A stretch of DNA of 64,000 bases from Amoeboaphelidium protococcarum. Lineage: Eukaryota > Aphelidiomycota > Aphelidea. The notes beneath the pieces were generated by a model. It did not search any database and was not told the DNA's origin. It saw only the letters and a program-made list of their open reading frames with translations. The translations under genes and the position numbers were made by a program. The stretch is taken from assembly GCA_023515745.1 (NCBI GenBank), contig JALECJ010000020.1, forward strand, positions 1,054,001-1,118,000, written 5' to 3'. The number at the start of each line of letters is the position of its first letter. The stretch's first letter is position 1. This document shows, in pieces, positions 13,740-26,331 of this stretch.

Positions 13740-14783
13740 ATGACAGTTATAGAAATGTCTAAAGTTAATTAGTCCAAGTAATCGAAGCGTAAGGGAGCGT
13801 AAAAGTCTGCAGTCCAACCATAAAAGTAGTCGCAGTCTCCTCCAGCGTAGTCTTCTCAGGAAAGCAATGAAAGTATTGTGAGTTACATCTATGAGGAAGG
13901 CTATGTCAAGCAATAGTGGACCAACTTTACTCTTGTCCTGAATGGACTAAGTATACCGATGCATAAATTACTGGCATCCCGCTCCCCATTCATTAGGAAG
14001 TACTTATCGGCGAATGAGAGTAGAGACGGAGATAGCAGATCTCTGCTCGTTCTGGATTACTACTCTCCGCCACCTACTGATGCGCATGCAGTATCCTCAG
14101 AGCCGCCTCTTAGTAATAGTGACACTATGAGCGTGGTGAAAAATATTATAGTGGATTGGCTTTACAAAGCTCTACTTCCGTCAGAGATGACTTTACGCGT
14201 TGCATTGGAGGTGCAGAGTGTTGCCAGCTACTTGGGGCTTTAAGAATTGGCAGATTGTTCATTATAGTACATTCGCGTGGATACTTTGGATGAATTTAAG
14301 TTGTTGTCAGACTTTATGCTCAACTCTGAACACTTGCATTCCATAGCTGATGTTCTGAATGCGAAATGTTCAGAGTATCTACTTTCTACTTACCCACAAT
14401 CTATCGGGTGTCTGTAAAAGGATATTGTCAAAGACTAGTGGAGACTCAAGTTATCTGATGCAGACTAATGGATTCAGGTGCTTGCCTCATTACCTCATAG
14501 TTATCTGGCTCAGTTGATGGAACAGGCTGAATGGATCATTAATGAATATGACAAGTTTTTCTTGTTCTAAAAAGTACTTTAGGCAAGAAGCTCTGATTAA
14601 GTGATGGATAACAACTATAGAGGTGAGATTATGGTTCTCGAATTCCAAGATGGTAGTGGCAAGTTGAAGTTGAGATAATAGTAAACTTCTAGTGGCGAAG
14701 TTAATTGACGCATTTTTAGATTGAATGTCGTCCGCCAGCTTCCATTAAGTGAAAGCGCACATGGTACAATTATAATAAACTGA
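13740..14783 (+). CDS. BTB/POZ domain protein
   Basis: Possible substrate adaptor or scaffold. The code-6 ORF has 347 residues, ATG 13740 (a second in-frame ATG at 13755) to TGA 14781-14783. After a basic Gln/Lys/Ser-rich N-terminus, residues 60-175 have the BTB pattern: NFTLVLNGLSIPMHKLLASR then SPFIRKYLS, with a later helix NIIVDWLYKALLP and LEVQSVASYLGLQEL. The C-terminal part resembles BACK-like helices (LLSDFMLNSEHLHSIADVLN). No Kelch, MATH or zinc-finger partner domain is seen. The stop lies 70 bp from the end of the convergent ThrRS gene. Confidence 0.7.
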
Positions 14784-14853
14784 ATCTTTATTACTACTAC
14801 TACTTCCACTTTAACTCCATTTGATGCATTATTTAGTTCCAAACCAATACCGC

Positions 14854-17103
14854 TCACTTCTTATCCGCCTTTAGCTTGAGCATCATATCCAGGACTTGCT
14901 GGATAGGCACCACATCAGACTTGCCTTTAACCTCGGCATCTCGCGGTCTGATGTTCAACGTCTTACTCTCCTACTCCTCTTTACCGACTACAATGATGAA
15001 ATTCACCTGACTTATCTCTGCATTACGAATCTTCTTTGGCAGTGTGTTGTCACTATCATCCACTTCGACATACAAGCCATGGGAATGGAACAGCATCTTG
15101 ACTTCATTCGCATATGGAAGATTATCTAAACTAACAGGGACGATCGTGCACTGGCGAGGACTAATCCAGAATGGCCACTTGCCTGCATAACTCTCCGTCA
15201 GAATGGCGATCAGTCTCTCCACAGAACCGTAGATGGCGCGATGGATGATCACTGGGCGACACTGTGCCTTACCTTCACCAGGATTATTGGACACATACGA
15301 CAAGTTAAACTTCTCTGGCAGCTAAAAGTCTAACTGCATGGTGGCGCATTAATGGCGACGATTCAAAGCATCTTTGATGGTGATATCAATCTTTGGTCCA
15401 TAGAATGCACCATCACCTTCATTGATCTCCCACGGGAAGCCTGACTTGTTCAGCGACTCTTCCAACATCTTCTCTGCCTGCTGCCACTTTTCAATAGTAC
15501 CCAAATACTTCTCCGGCCTGGTAGATAATTTCAGTGTGAACTGAAAGCCAAAGATGCCATAGACATGCTTTAAAAAGTCAATACAATTGGACATCTCTTA
15601 CTCAATCTACTCTGGCATACAGAAGATGTGCGCGTCATCCTGTTAGAATCTTCTTACACGCGTCAGACCAGTCAGAGCACCGCTAAACTCATTTCGATGT
15701 AGAACACCAAAATCAGCCAGACGCAGAGGCAACTCTCTGTACGAACGATCTCTATGGGCAAACATAATACAGTGCGACGGACAGTTCATTGGCTTCAGCG
15801 CATAAGTCTCCTTCTCCACTTCGAAGGAGAACATATTCTCTCTATAGTTCTACCAATGACCAGAAGTTTCCCACAGCTTTACATTGAAGATGTTTGGCGT
15901 CACCACTTCTTTGAATCCCCGCTCATGATACTCTTTACGAATAAACTCCACCAAAGTATTATAAATTCTTGCACCATGGGGCAAAAAGAAGCAACTTCCT
16001 GGTGATAGTTCGTTAAAGAAGAACAACTCCTAATCTTTACCAATCTTCCTGTGATCTCTCTTGGCAGCCTCTTCAAGGAACTTCTTATGCTCAGTCAACT
16101 GTTTTGAACTAGGGAACGATATACCATAGATACGTTACAGGGACTCATTCTTAGCATCACCGAGGAAGTACGAAGCAGAGGATTTGCTGACACTGAAAGC
16201 TTTAACACGCGAAGTATCCGGCACATGGGGACCACGACATAAATCAATCAACGGACCGCATCGGTACACAGTCGTGCTAGTTCCGTCAGGAATTTTATCC
16301 TTGATGATGTGCACCTTGAATGGATTGTGCTTAAACATTTCGAGCAAATCCTCCTTACTGAGCACAAGTCTCTCGAACGGCTACTTCTCTTTAGTGATAT
16401 TCTTCGCCAGCGTCTCCAGAGAAGAGTAGTCAGACGGATGCACCATCTTCTTCTAGCCATCCTCACCAGTAGGCATACCCATCTCATAGTAGAAACCATC
16501 CTCAATAGGCGGTCCAATACAAAGATGGCATCCATAATGGCGTTCGCACGCCTCTCCCAGAATGTGGGCACTAGAATGCCAGAAAACAGCCTTGGCTTCA
16601 TCACCAGAATCAAAGTCCAGTAACTCCAATTTAACATCCTCTTCCAGCGGTCTCTCCAGATCCCACAGTCCGCTATAAGAATCACCACTGATTTTAGCAA
16701 TGATAACGCGCTAAGCCAGGCCGCTTGATATCTCCCTAGCCACATCCATCGGACTAGTCTCCCAGGATCGACCAGTCTTGACAGAGCCATCAGGTAGAGT
16801 GATCTTAATCTCGTTCCTTGGCTTTTAACTAAGATCTTGATCATATTTCTACTTCAACTTTTCAAAGATCTGGACACGATGATCAATATAAGCTGGAGGA
16901 GGGCTTAATTCTAGTGGATCGTTGCTGCTAGTACCATTCGCTTGTACTTTGTTCTTTTACTTCTTAGCCTTTTTCAATTATAGTTATTGCTATTGATGTG
17001 CCTACTTCTCATTGCCGGCTCCATCAAGACTCGTGTTGGACTGAGAGGATTCGCCATCTAAACTCAGCTGACTCAATTTCTGTTCATTCTCTTGCGCTGA
17101 CAT
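14854..17103 (-). CDS. THRS: Threonyl-tRNA synthetase
   Basis: Charges tRNA-Thr in the cytosol and possibly also in mitochondria. Intact 749-residue code-6 ORF with no intron. Order of domains: disordered Gln/Lys-rich extension; TGS domain ([19 protein letters not shown]); editing/SAD domain with [16 protein letters not shown] and [17 protein letters not shown]; class II core with the zinc-binding Cys of KPMNCPSHC, His in QQDDAHIFC and motif 2 [17 protein letters not shown]; motif 3 region [17 protein letters not shown]; and a C-terminal anticodon-binding domain ending LKADKK. The start is the first ATG at 17103. Several conserved Gln positions are TAG, for example after the arginines of motif 2, which supports the code change. 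Confidence 0.95.
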
Positions 17104-17496
17104 ATTAATTAATGTTTTGTAATGATACTGCGATCGCAATAATTATACACTTTACACAGAATGATAATGATAAAAGCTTCGGTTCTCACCTGCTAAAAAA
17201 GGTGAAAGACGTACAGAAAATTTCAAATTGAAGATCGCGCGATTTGAGAAGCCATTTGCGACTCGTTGAAATACCACACTGCTGTTGCGATATGCAACTC
17301 AGTCAACTACATTTGGTAGATATTTAATTATTACCAGATTTGGTTTCTCTTACTTTATTTTAAATTAGCCTCTTTCTAGAAAAGTCAAAATCTGTTCTTC
17401 AATAGTTAACACAGAGGTTGCTTCTCGTTATCTTTTTTGACTGTTTGAAGTCGTTCTCTGTGGGGATCAACTACTATCTTCAATCTGATCGACACA
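17104..17496. promoter_or_regulatory. Divergent promoter region ThrRS/IFT52
   Basis: About 390 bp between two divergent genes. It is AT-rich and holds no ORF longer than chance. No clear TATA box or repeat. Confidence 0.35.
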
Positions 17497-18578
17497 ATGT
17501 CCAGTAAAACAATCACTTTCTACTAGTCGCCGGAGCTTAATAGACTGAACCTGCTGCTTTAGCGACTACAAGCGGAAAATATTCAAATTGAAATGTAATG
17601 TTAATCAGCATTCCGTTATTCATCGAGCTAATTAAGGCGTGTAGTATCGACAGTTTGAATCAGTTTCAATCTGGCGTCCTGGTTGTAATTGACGATGGCA
17701 GAGTGTTTCAAGACTCGGAGGTAATATAACATTAATAGCTACTGAAGTGAGTTAATATGTATGTGTAGATGCAAGCTCTGACTAAGATTCTTTCGCTGCA
17801 AGGTTGCAAAGTTATCCTGTTTACTCACTAGCAATTTAGAGGGAATCGCGTCGGTAATTTGTGTTAATGGTTGCAGTCATAACTCGCTATCAAAGTCAAT
17901 GATGGTATTTTGTGTACTTGATTTAATTTTGACAGAATTTTGATGCACGTTAATGTGTAGATTTGGTAATCGCAATAACTGATGATAAAGTGCTGAATAT
18001 AGATTTGCCGTCTCATGTCCGTTGCAAGTTTGATGAGCGTTATAATGGCACTGAGTCTGAGTTTACATACATTGAAGGATGTACACTGTCCATATTGAAA
18101 TCTGATAGCGATATTTAAATTATGCTGCGAACTCCAGACAAGGCCTATCCACCAAGATCGCCCATTGCCCTCTGTAAGGATGTTCCAAATGGCGCGTCTA
18201 TCATAATCTTTGGATCGACCGACACTTTTGGTGATGAACACGTTGAAATGTCTAATGGCATTCAACTGTTTATCTATTTGATCACTTTACTGGATTAGAC
18301 TGCTTATAATGCAACCTCGGGTGTTAAAAGTTTTGGAATCCGTTCTGGTAATCGACCCAAAGTTGGACCTTAGACTAACATCAGAAATAGCTCTGAATAA
18401 ATTCGATTGCCATTTCCGGTAAGTTTTTATTGGTCAGTATTAAAGATGATTTCTTTATGCCATGACATCTAGCACAGTGTAGGAATTTGACAAGATACCT
18501 CAGGATTTGGCGAGTCTTATCGACAATGATCTAAATCGCTTCGACTTGGACTATGATGCTTTAATGAAAGAGCTTTGA
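17497..18578 (+). CDS. IFT52: Intraflagellar transport protein IFT52, short form
   Basis: Core subunit of the IFT-B train that builds cilia. Fitted exons: 17497-17594, 17609-17720, 17769-17849, 17936-18418, 18483-18578 (289 residues, frame closes exactly). The GIFT fold is visible: VLVVIDDGRVFQDSE, LQGCKVILFTH, then FTYIEGCTLSIL, RTPDKAYPPRSPIAL and ASIIIFGSTDTFGDEH. The segment FDKIPQDLASLIDNDLNRFD matches the family piece IPRDFTTLFDLSIFQLD. The protein stops there, so the usual C-terminal IFT-B binding domain of the roughly 430-residue family is absent. The first intron would be only 14 nt (GTAATGTTAATCAG), and the third would have a GTCGGT donor. These two junctions are the weak points. 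Confidence 0.7.
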
Positions 18579-18616
18579 CTTTAATTTAACATGCACTTGG
18601 TCCTATTACAATTTTA

Positions 18617-21400
18617 TCATCTTTTATTTACATCCTTCTTTCCAAACAGCCTCTATACAAAACTCTTGGTCCGTTTAGGCGCAGATTGAGAGTTACCTGG
18701 TGATTACGATTACGGTGGATGTCGATCTGCCTTGGGACATTCATCTACCATAAGATGCTTGTAGAACGCGTCTTCTCTATTACTCACTAATCCAATGACT
18801 TGACCACAGAGATAGCATTTGACATCACCAAACTTGGCAATCTTGCACTTTTTCACCCTCTGATGAACTTTCATTCGCGGCGTATCCATGTACAGCATGC
18901 ACTTGGGACATTACTCCAGATGGCCTTCAGAGCAATCAAGCTTATAATGTTGATCTAACGATGAAATTTCTACAATCATACTGCAATAACGACACGAAGT
19001 CAGCATTGGGCACTCCTTCTGATAATGATAGTCCAAGTACTTTTCATTGAATCGCTCACTAGTCTACTCGCAGAATATGCAAGTATGATGCTTTTTGACA
19101 TCAGATTTTAAGGATTCGGGCTTCTAATCTGAATTCACACTTGGATTGAATTGAACCTTAACGCTTTGTTAACTGGGAGGAGCATCAACTTATTCGCTGT
19201 TTACCTCTTGCTAACTTTCTTAAGCACGAATTTCAGGTGCAGCAGGACTCTCAGACGGAGTAAAGTACTGACTCTTTTAAGGTGATAGCGGAATCTCAAC
19301 AGCCAGAGGAGTTTGAACGTGCGCACTTTTGATATCGATATTATCAGCCGAGCCGTCAGCAACTTGGACTTGTGATTTCCTTAGAGATTTACTCTAAGCC
19401 ACTGCAACATCCTGAGGATTCAACTTTGCGTCTTGTAAGGTATTCTAAATTGTATGCATTATCCTTGCCTCTGTCAGCTCATCTTTAATCTACCTTAGCA
19501 GCGAAGGATTTAGATGTTTTAGAGAATCCAAAATCCGCATCTCAGCTTCTGTATAAGATAAATGTTATCTCTAAGTCAAAAACTTGAACAATTATAGGCA
19601 TATCTGCTCACACGTTGACACCACAGTGGTATCACGACTTGAGATTTGATTCTAAACTATTTCCAAAATCAAAGAATCTTTTAACTAGAAATTGATATCT
19701 TCCATAGTGGCCATCTCCAAAAGGTACTACACTGCGCTGAGATACTGCAACACGTACTTTACAGCTTAGGAACTCTTATTGGTCAACTTTGAATGCAATA
19801 ACTCTATATAGTCAACTCTACTAGCAGTGAGTCGCACCAGTCTACGCACTATATCCGAATACTAATCGACTTAGATGTACTTAACCAATGACAACGCGAG
19901 ACCGAAATATTAGACTCCAACACTTGGCGAATCAATCGAAACTATTCTTTCCACAATCTGCATGCAAGTCATAACAACTTCAGGATCCTTCCCAGTATAT
20001 AAAAGATGAACTACAACCATTAGTATGGAATTAAGAATGAGCAATGCATTAGACGCATTCGTTAAAAGCCATTTCTCTAGCTATTCTGAAATGATTTATA
20101 GGCAATAGACTACATGCTCTTTGCTAGATGACAATATGGACTATGTGAAAACTTCTCCAAATATTTTCACAAGTTCATGATAATTGGCAGACATGTTAGG
20201 CAGCTAATTAAAGGTGAGAGGGCTCAATTCAAAAGACACTACAATCATAGGCTGTTAAATGGTATTTGAGCCAGCCTGATGATCAAGTTGACGCGACTGG
20301 GCACTTATCTCAACTTCTTCAGATCCAACAGCTTGCCTCGCAGTTTTTTTAATGATAGTGGGCTTCTTTTATAATTTCTTGGCTTTAACTGCAACTCTAA
20401 TTTCAGAAACTGCCTACTGATTTACTTGAACATTATCAGATGCAGTTATAGTGTCATTATTTACTGGCGGAGGAGGCGTAACTTGCGGTAAAGTCTGTCT
20501 GACTTCTCTCTGACCTGATGTATCAGCATTTTGTTATTACTACTAAGTGTCAGCAGAAGCTTCATTATTGTTATCGACTCTCTCTATACGCGAATTCACT
20601 AGTTTGTAAGGCTGCGAATTAATCCATTTGGTGAACATAACGCGCATCTACTCCAAATCTATCCTGTATCTATCCGCTTTATCGAAATCCTCTTCAGTAA
20701 CAGCCCGCCTCTTCAGATCAGTCAAAGTCTTGACACTCAATAAATATTCATCCAACTTGTCTGATATGTGCTTGCAAAACTTGGCTTCTGCATAATTTTC
20801 CGCTTTCAGTAGAGCTTGCTTATGTTCTACCAATGCTTATCGCCAGCTTTACCATTCTTGATCACTTTAATGACCATCAAAAGAACCAATATTAACACCA
20901 ACTTTCTACGTGCCGATTTATTCGCACACCAATTCCATATCCATAAACGCGACCTGCTCGGCTATATTCAATTTCCTACCATTCTCATACGGTCGATGAA
21001 GCACCAGCTGTATGACTTGACCAATTGCATTGACATCAATAGATTTTAGCTCTCTCAAAGCATAGCTATTTCGCTCGTTATCATTAAATGTGACATGTCC
21101 GAGATACCGAAGATTCTGCATATTGTCACCGATTCGTAGCTCCACCTTTGACGGGATCATATAATGGTGACACAATAAAATAATTTGTTTAACATTCACG
21201 GAACTCACAAGGTAGATATCAACAGTCTGCGGATACGTGCAGTTCTTAGCAGACATCCACATGGATCCACGCAATGGTAGATCTGCTGCTGCGTTGTTTT
21301 ATTTATTATCATCTGAAACGGCCGCCTGTTTTGCCGCTGTCAAAGTTTCAAGATCCGCGGAACTTGTCTCGATTCTCTGGATAAACTAAGATTTACTCAT
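18617..21400 (-). CDS. CEP104: Centrosomal/ciliary-tip protein CEP104
   Basis: Acts at basal bodies and ciliary tips, where the family binds tubulin and EB1. Intact 927-residue code-6 ORF, almost the same length as the human protein (925). The N-terminal jelly-roll contains LLCHHYMIPSKVELRIGD, RYLGHVTFNDNERNSYALRE and IGQVIQLVLHRPYENGRKLN. Next comes a coiled coil (LDEYLLSVKTLTDLKRRAVTEEDFDKA), a Pro/Gln-rich linker and a helical TOG-like region. The C-terminus has several CxxC/His zinc fingers (CPKCMLYM, VKCYLCGQVIG). Start ATG at 21400. Adjacent, tail-to-tail with IFT52, so two cilium genes sit together. Confidence 0.9.
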
Positions 21401-21748
21401 GTTCTTTTATATTAGCACATCCACATGCACAAAAAATAATTTATTAAACGACAAAATACTCAGAAGGTTACCGTAACTACCGATGCAGAGACTGTTGAGT
21501 ATACCCAAATTTGCATTGTGCAAGGCGGTGCGTTGTCAGGCTATTGGCACACTAAAAAACGGCTTTGACTTTTTTTGTTTCGGGCCACAAACGATCCAAC
21601 TTTTGATCTTCTCCCAATTTAAACTTGCGGGCTTTCTTACACAGGAGAGAAGCGGAGACTTAAATTGGTTACCTCTTCCATAATCGTATTTTTCTTCGTC
21701 TTATAAGTTTATTATCAAGTTATTAATAGTAAGATTAAAGAATAGAGG
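21401..21748. promoter_or_regulatory. Divergent promoter region CEP104/AGC kinase
   Basis: About 350 bp, AT-rich near both start codons. A standard-code ORF at 21483-21683 has no family features. No defined motif. Confidence 0.3.
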
Positions 21749-23520
21749 ATGTTTGCAAAGTTGGCTCCAAAGAAAAAGGTATCTGAACCAACGCCTGTTG
21801 CGCCTGTGAGTGCTTAGCCTGGACCTAGTGTTTAGTAATAGACACAATAGGTGCCTGCGCAATAACAACAGCAGTTGTAGTAATAGAACTAGTCGTCGTC
21901 TAGTCCAAAGAACTTGAATGGTATTCTGTTAGTCAGAGTCGTGGAGGCGCAAGGGCTGAGTGTTGATGCTGGAAACACTTAGATGCCTTATATGGTGATT
22001 GATTTTGACAAGAATGAATTTTTGGCTGAATCTACTGGTAAGTATACTTAATTGTACATATTCTGATTATAACATTGTACTACATCCATGTTATCTTTAT
22101 CGCTCTCTATGTAGGTGGAAGTGTGACTAGTCCAAAGTGGTCGTAGAGAGCTAATTTTGATGTGTCCCGTGAGGCTGAGATTATGATATCTGTTTATCAG
22201 AGAACGAATGCTCAAATGCCAAAGATGCCTACACCATCCCTATCTAATCAGCCGCGCAAGTAGACAAGCAGAGCACCTATTTAGCCGGCTTAATAGACTC
22301 TGCTTCTGGGAACATGCAGAATGAGACCAAAGTTTACTGATTAGAAGCCGGAGGAGCAAGTGTGCCAGCTCATTTCTGCCAATGGAAGTATTGCCGGTGA
22401 GATTTAGGTGTAATTGCTATTCAGAGTAGTGGCTAGTAAGAAATCCTTATCCATCGATGATTTCGATTTGATGAAGGTGATTGGCAAGGGATCATTCGGT
22501 AAAGTTATGCAGGTGCGCAAGAAGGATACTGGGCGTATTTATGCAATGAAGATCATAAGGAAGGCCAGTATTGTGGAGAGATCAGAAGTTGAGCATACAT
22601 TGGCAGAGAGAAATGTTCTGGCCAAGATTCAGTCTCCTTTTATTGTGAATCTCAAGTTTTCATTTCAGAGTCCCGATAAATTGTATCTAGTGCTGGCCTT
22701 TGTCAATGGTGGAGAGTTATTTCATCATCTACAATCGGAGGGATGTTTTCATGAGGAGCGCGCAAAGTTCTATGCCGCCGAGCTTCTACTAGCTCTGGAG
22801 ACATTGCACATGTACAACATCATTTACAGAGATTTGAAGCCGGAGAATATTTTATTGGACTATACTGGACATATCGCACTATGTGATTTTGGACTATGTA
22901 AGTTGAACATGACCAAAGATGAAAAGACTAATACTTTCTGTGGTACTCCAGAGTATCTCGCTCCAGAGCTTCTTATTGGTAATGGATACACTAAGGTTGT
23001 AGATTGGTGGACATTGGGCGTGTTGTTGTATGAGATGATTGTCGGTCTACCTCCATTCTATAGTGAGAATACGAATGAAATGTATCGCAAAATTTTGAAT
23101 GATCCGCTGCGATTCCCACGTGACGATGGCAGCGAAGGCCCAGTCGTATCTCCGCTTGGTAAAGACTTGTTGAGCAAGTTGTTGAATAGAGATGCAAATG
23201 CTCGCCTGGGATTTGATGGACCTGGTCAGATCAAGAGTCATCCGTTCTTCAGTAATGTTGACTGGCACAAGCTGGAGCGCAAGATGTTGAATCCTCCGTT
23301 TAGACCGCAAGTATCCTCGGCAATGGACACGTCAAATTTCAGTGAGGAATTTACCAGCGAGGCGCCTTCTGACTCTTTTGTTGAGAATCCTTCTGCTCTA
23401 TCTAGTTCTGTGCAAGACCAGTTTTAAGGATTCACCTACATTGGCAATGAGAATAATGCCATGTACGGCACTTCAATCAGAACTGGTCAGACGTTTGTCA
23501 ATCGCGGTCCATTGGGTTGA
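21749..23520 (+). CDS. C2-domain AGC protein kinase (Ypk/Sch9/Gad8-like)
   Basis: Ser/Thr kinase of the TOR-linked AGC group. Exons 21749-22037 and 22115-23520 (564 residues) around a 77-nt GT-AG intron that splits a Gly codon. The N-terminus is Gln-rich, then a C2-like domain (LLVRVVEAQGLSVDAG, MVIDFDKNEF, ANFDVSREAEIMISV). The kinase domain has GKGSFGKV, AMKIIRK, YRDLKPENILLD, DFGLCK and the activation loop TFCGTPEYLAPE. The AGC tail has turn-motif sequence and the hydrophobic motif QFQGFTYIG. The Gln there is TAA, and the protein continues to TGA, which is good evidence for the code. A standard-code reading would cut off the hydrophobic motif. Fungal Sch9 and Gad8/Ypk share this C2-kinase layout. 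Confidence 0.9.
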
Positions 23521-23762
23521 TCTGTGGCGCGCGGGTCAGCTTTAAAGAGTCGATCGATGGTCTTTAAAAGTGATTGAAATATGATAGAATGAGATTTTGG
23601 TGATGAATCTATTTAATTTAATCGAGTGCTTTAATTTTTTGCGTGCTTATAGTTGAATTTTAAAATTTGCGAGTTTTTGGTGGCATAATAACAAATCCCA
23701 TTGAAGAAATCACTTTCGTTTTCAATTGAAGAGAGATTCTTGCACTGTCACGAAGCAACATA

Positions 23763-24202
23763 ATGAGCGAAGGCTAGTTAAAGTAAAGGATCAAGACATA
23801 AGTGGCAACAGAGCCTGCTGATTAGAGTCGCGTCCAACTCCCATAGTCTAGAGTTTCTGGGTAACCTTATTATTATAAATGTTATTGTAATAATTTGTGA
23901 GAGCACTACTTACTGTATGTTGTATTATGTAGATCGGTGTTTGCAAAGTTGATTCTGTTCACAGCTCTGATGCTGATTGCGCCTCTTGGAACATACTTTT
24001 ACACGACTAAATACATGTTTGGGGGTAATTTTTTGCCTTATAAATTAAATTAATATTATTGTGTCATGTCTAAACTGTAGGCAATACAACTTATGGCGCC
24101 ATCGCTGCTGTTGCAGTGACCAATATTGTAATGATTGGATATGTGATCTTGGCATATTCAGAAGATAGTTCTGGTAATGTTGCCTCATAGAAGAAGGATT
24201 GA
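23763..24202 (+). CDS. VMA21: V-ATPase assembly factor VMA21
   Basis: Small ER membrane chaperone for the V0 sector. Exons 23763-23860, 23933-24024 and 24081-24202, with 72- and 56-nt GT-AG introns, giving 103 residues. The two membrane helices are clear: FAKLILFTALMLIAPLGTYF and AIAAVAVTNIVMIGYVILAY, followed by the acidic SEDSS and a C-terminal QKKD that looks like a KKXX-type ER retrieval signal. Length agrees with the family (about 100). Convergent with the MIT-domain gene 50 bp away. Confidence 0.9.
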
Positions 24203-24252
24203 TCTTATTTTGTATAAATTTGCCAACAATTAATTTACAATTTTTTATTATA

Positions 24253-25304
24253 TCAATACTCGTCAAATATATTCTTCAAGTTAGTGGTGTAATCCCTAAT
24301 CTATACTGCGATATCATTCAATAGGTACCTGCACAGCACCTCATTGAAAAAATCTACAACCTCATCAATACGTTATCCTATTGCCTTTACAGAGTCTGTG
24401 GGTGGAAGAGAGTTGAAATGCAACTTCCACATGGACATAAACGCGGATACTGTCAAAAGTTTGTACAGATTGCGGACATAATCATCAGATATCTCACCCT
24501 ACTCCTTATTGTTAGTATTATTACTCTGGCTGCTATTAGTAATATTCTAAGCGGAATTTACAGTGAGTTTATCCACCTGCTTTGCAAGTGTATTCATAAT
24601 GGTAGACTTCTTCATAGTACGTGCACTCTTACTCTCAGGGATGAAGCTCATCTTCTCTGCAAACTGAGAACGTATGCCCATCAGCACCTGGCAAAACTCG
24701 TCCAATTCTTTATTCATAGCTGCCGTGTCATCCAAATCCAATCCATTCAATTTGTCTAGCCAGAGTAGAATTGTCTCTGCCGATTAAGATTTGAGTTCAC
24801 CATGGCTCAGATTCTAACGGTGACTCCAAACATCCCTGCAAACGTACAATTATGGACTTAACCATGCACCTTTCACTATTGAATCTGCAATCAATTGCAT
24901 CAAATATAGCACTTTGGCAATCTTATCCACTTTGGACGTGGCAAGATCTACAGCGTTGCTGCTGCTCTTTACCGACACTGTGTCTATCGTCCAGTCTGGC
25001 ACCTTGTCCAAGTACTGCGGATAAGTCTATTATATCAGCGAGATTCGAAATTGATAATTATTCACCTACACATTTGGAAATGATATATCACATTAAACAA
25101 TTAGCCAAGTATATAATTACTTACCAGTAGATTAATCTTTTACTTCTCAGCAACAGTTATAGCGGACTAAATAAGATCATTGCTCTCTAGCTGTGTAATG
25201 ACTGAACGATAAAAAGTCAGAGCATCCTTGTAATTTCCTTACTCATCTAGAGCCACAGCTTTTTTCGCCTTTATCAAGACTTATTGCAGCAATGCCGTCA
25301 CCAT
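24253..25304 (-). CDS. MIT-domain protein, function unknown
   Basis: Exons in order of reading: 25304-25125, 25026-24863 and 24835-24253. Introns are 98 and 27 nt; both are GT-AG, and the frame closes at 309 codons. The N-terminus is a microtubule-interacting-and-trafficking helix bundle (LIKAKKAVALDEQGNYKDALTFYRSVI), as in VPS4 and spastin partners, so a link to ESCRT-III is likely. The rest is helical with no AAA or MITD1-type catalytic block that I can recognise (LWLDKLNGLDLDD, KELDEFCQVLMGIRSQF, IDEVVDFFNEVLCRYLLND). The 27-nt intron is needed to avoid an in-frame TGA. Confidence 0.65.
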
Positions 25305-25479
25305 TTTATCAAGTACTTTAATGGTGTAGATCTCCTTGTTTCAGCTTAGTTTTTAGTTCTCTTGCGAATAAGCTCCCCTTGGATGAACCGAAGAAGACTA
25401 ACAATCAAGAAGAATGCTGACAATCTCGAGTACAGTAAAAGAATGTAATTTCATTTTATAAGATATCATACATTTATAT

Positions 25480-26331
25480 TCATTAATTGCTAATAATACT
25501 GGTAGATTAAATTGATTAGACTTGGAATGCAAAGTTATTGGTAAATAATTGCTATTGGTGTCTCCAACGAGAGCGGTGATTGCCGCAGATCAGTTTCAGC
25601 ACCTCAAACTTGCCTGATGACTGTGCGTATTGTCGCATTTCACGTTTAGCAACAGCTCCATGTGACAACAGAATTCTGACAACATCAGTGTGCCCGTTAC
25701 GGATAGACCAACGCAATGCATAATCATCGCATGCACGCAAGTCTGCTCCCTTGTCACACAACCAGTCAACCAGAAAGTGTTATCCACGTTCAGCAGAGGC
25801 ACGCAGCGCATAATCATCTTAAGCGTGTATGTCTGCACCTAATTTCACCAACAGAGACACCATTTCCAAATCATTATTGTCCACAGCAGAACGCAATGCC
25901 TCATCATTCCACGCTGAAATCTCCGCACCGTTATCATACAGATATTGCACAATGTCTTGGTGTCCACAGGCAGCAGCATAACGCACCGCAGCATCAAATT
26001 GCGTGTGAATGTCCAAGCCACGTTTCAGAAAATATTTGACGGCAAACAAATTTCCGCATTCTGACGCGACGACAATCAGCGAGTCTTGTGACGCATGCAG
26101 GTCAATATCATAGAGGCGCTGCACGGTGTCGTATAATTATTGATCTTCACACAACGATTCAACTAGTTTCTCCATTACATCATGAACACCATAAGTGTTA
26201 ACATAAGCATGGCATAATGCAACTCGATCCAAATCAAAGCCACAAGCCTCACTCAAATTGCGCAAATCCTCAACACCTAAATACGCTCCCAAATGAAACA
26301 GAATCTCATTTGGGAGCGATATCAGCCCCAT
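25480..26331 (-). CDS. F-box and ankyrin-repeat protein
   Basis: Likely SCF ubiquitin-ligase adaptor. Code-6 ORF of 283 residues, ATG 26331. It begins LISLPNEILFHLGAYLGVEDL, a short F-box. After it come about six ankyrin repeats with the pattern ALRSAVDNNDLEMVSLLVKLGADIHA and AAACGHQDIVQYLYDNGAEI (each quoted in part). The last repeat ends near VLKLICGNHRS. The C-terminal 24 residues are seen only when two TAR codons are read through. Substrate unknown. The architecture is common in large protist and chytrid F-box families. Confidence 0.8.

Noticed and set aside
16248-16844. 198-residue minus-strand ORF rich in Arg, Trp and Leu
   Set aside because: It is an alternative frame of the threonyl-tRNA synthetase gene, whose own frame carries all family motifs.
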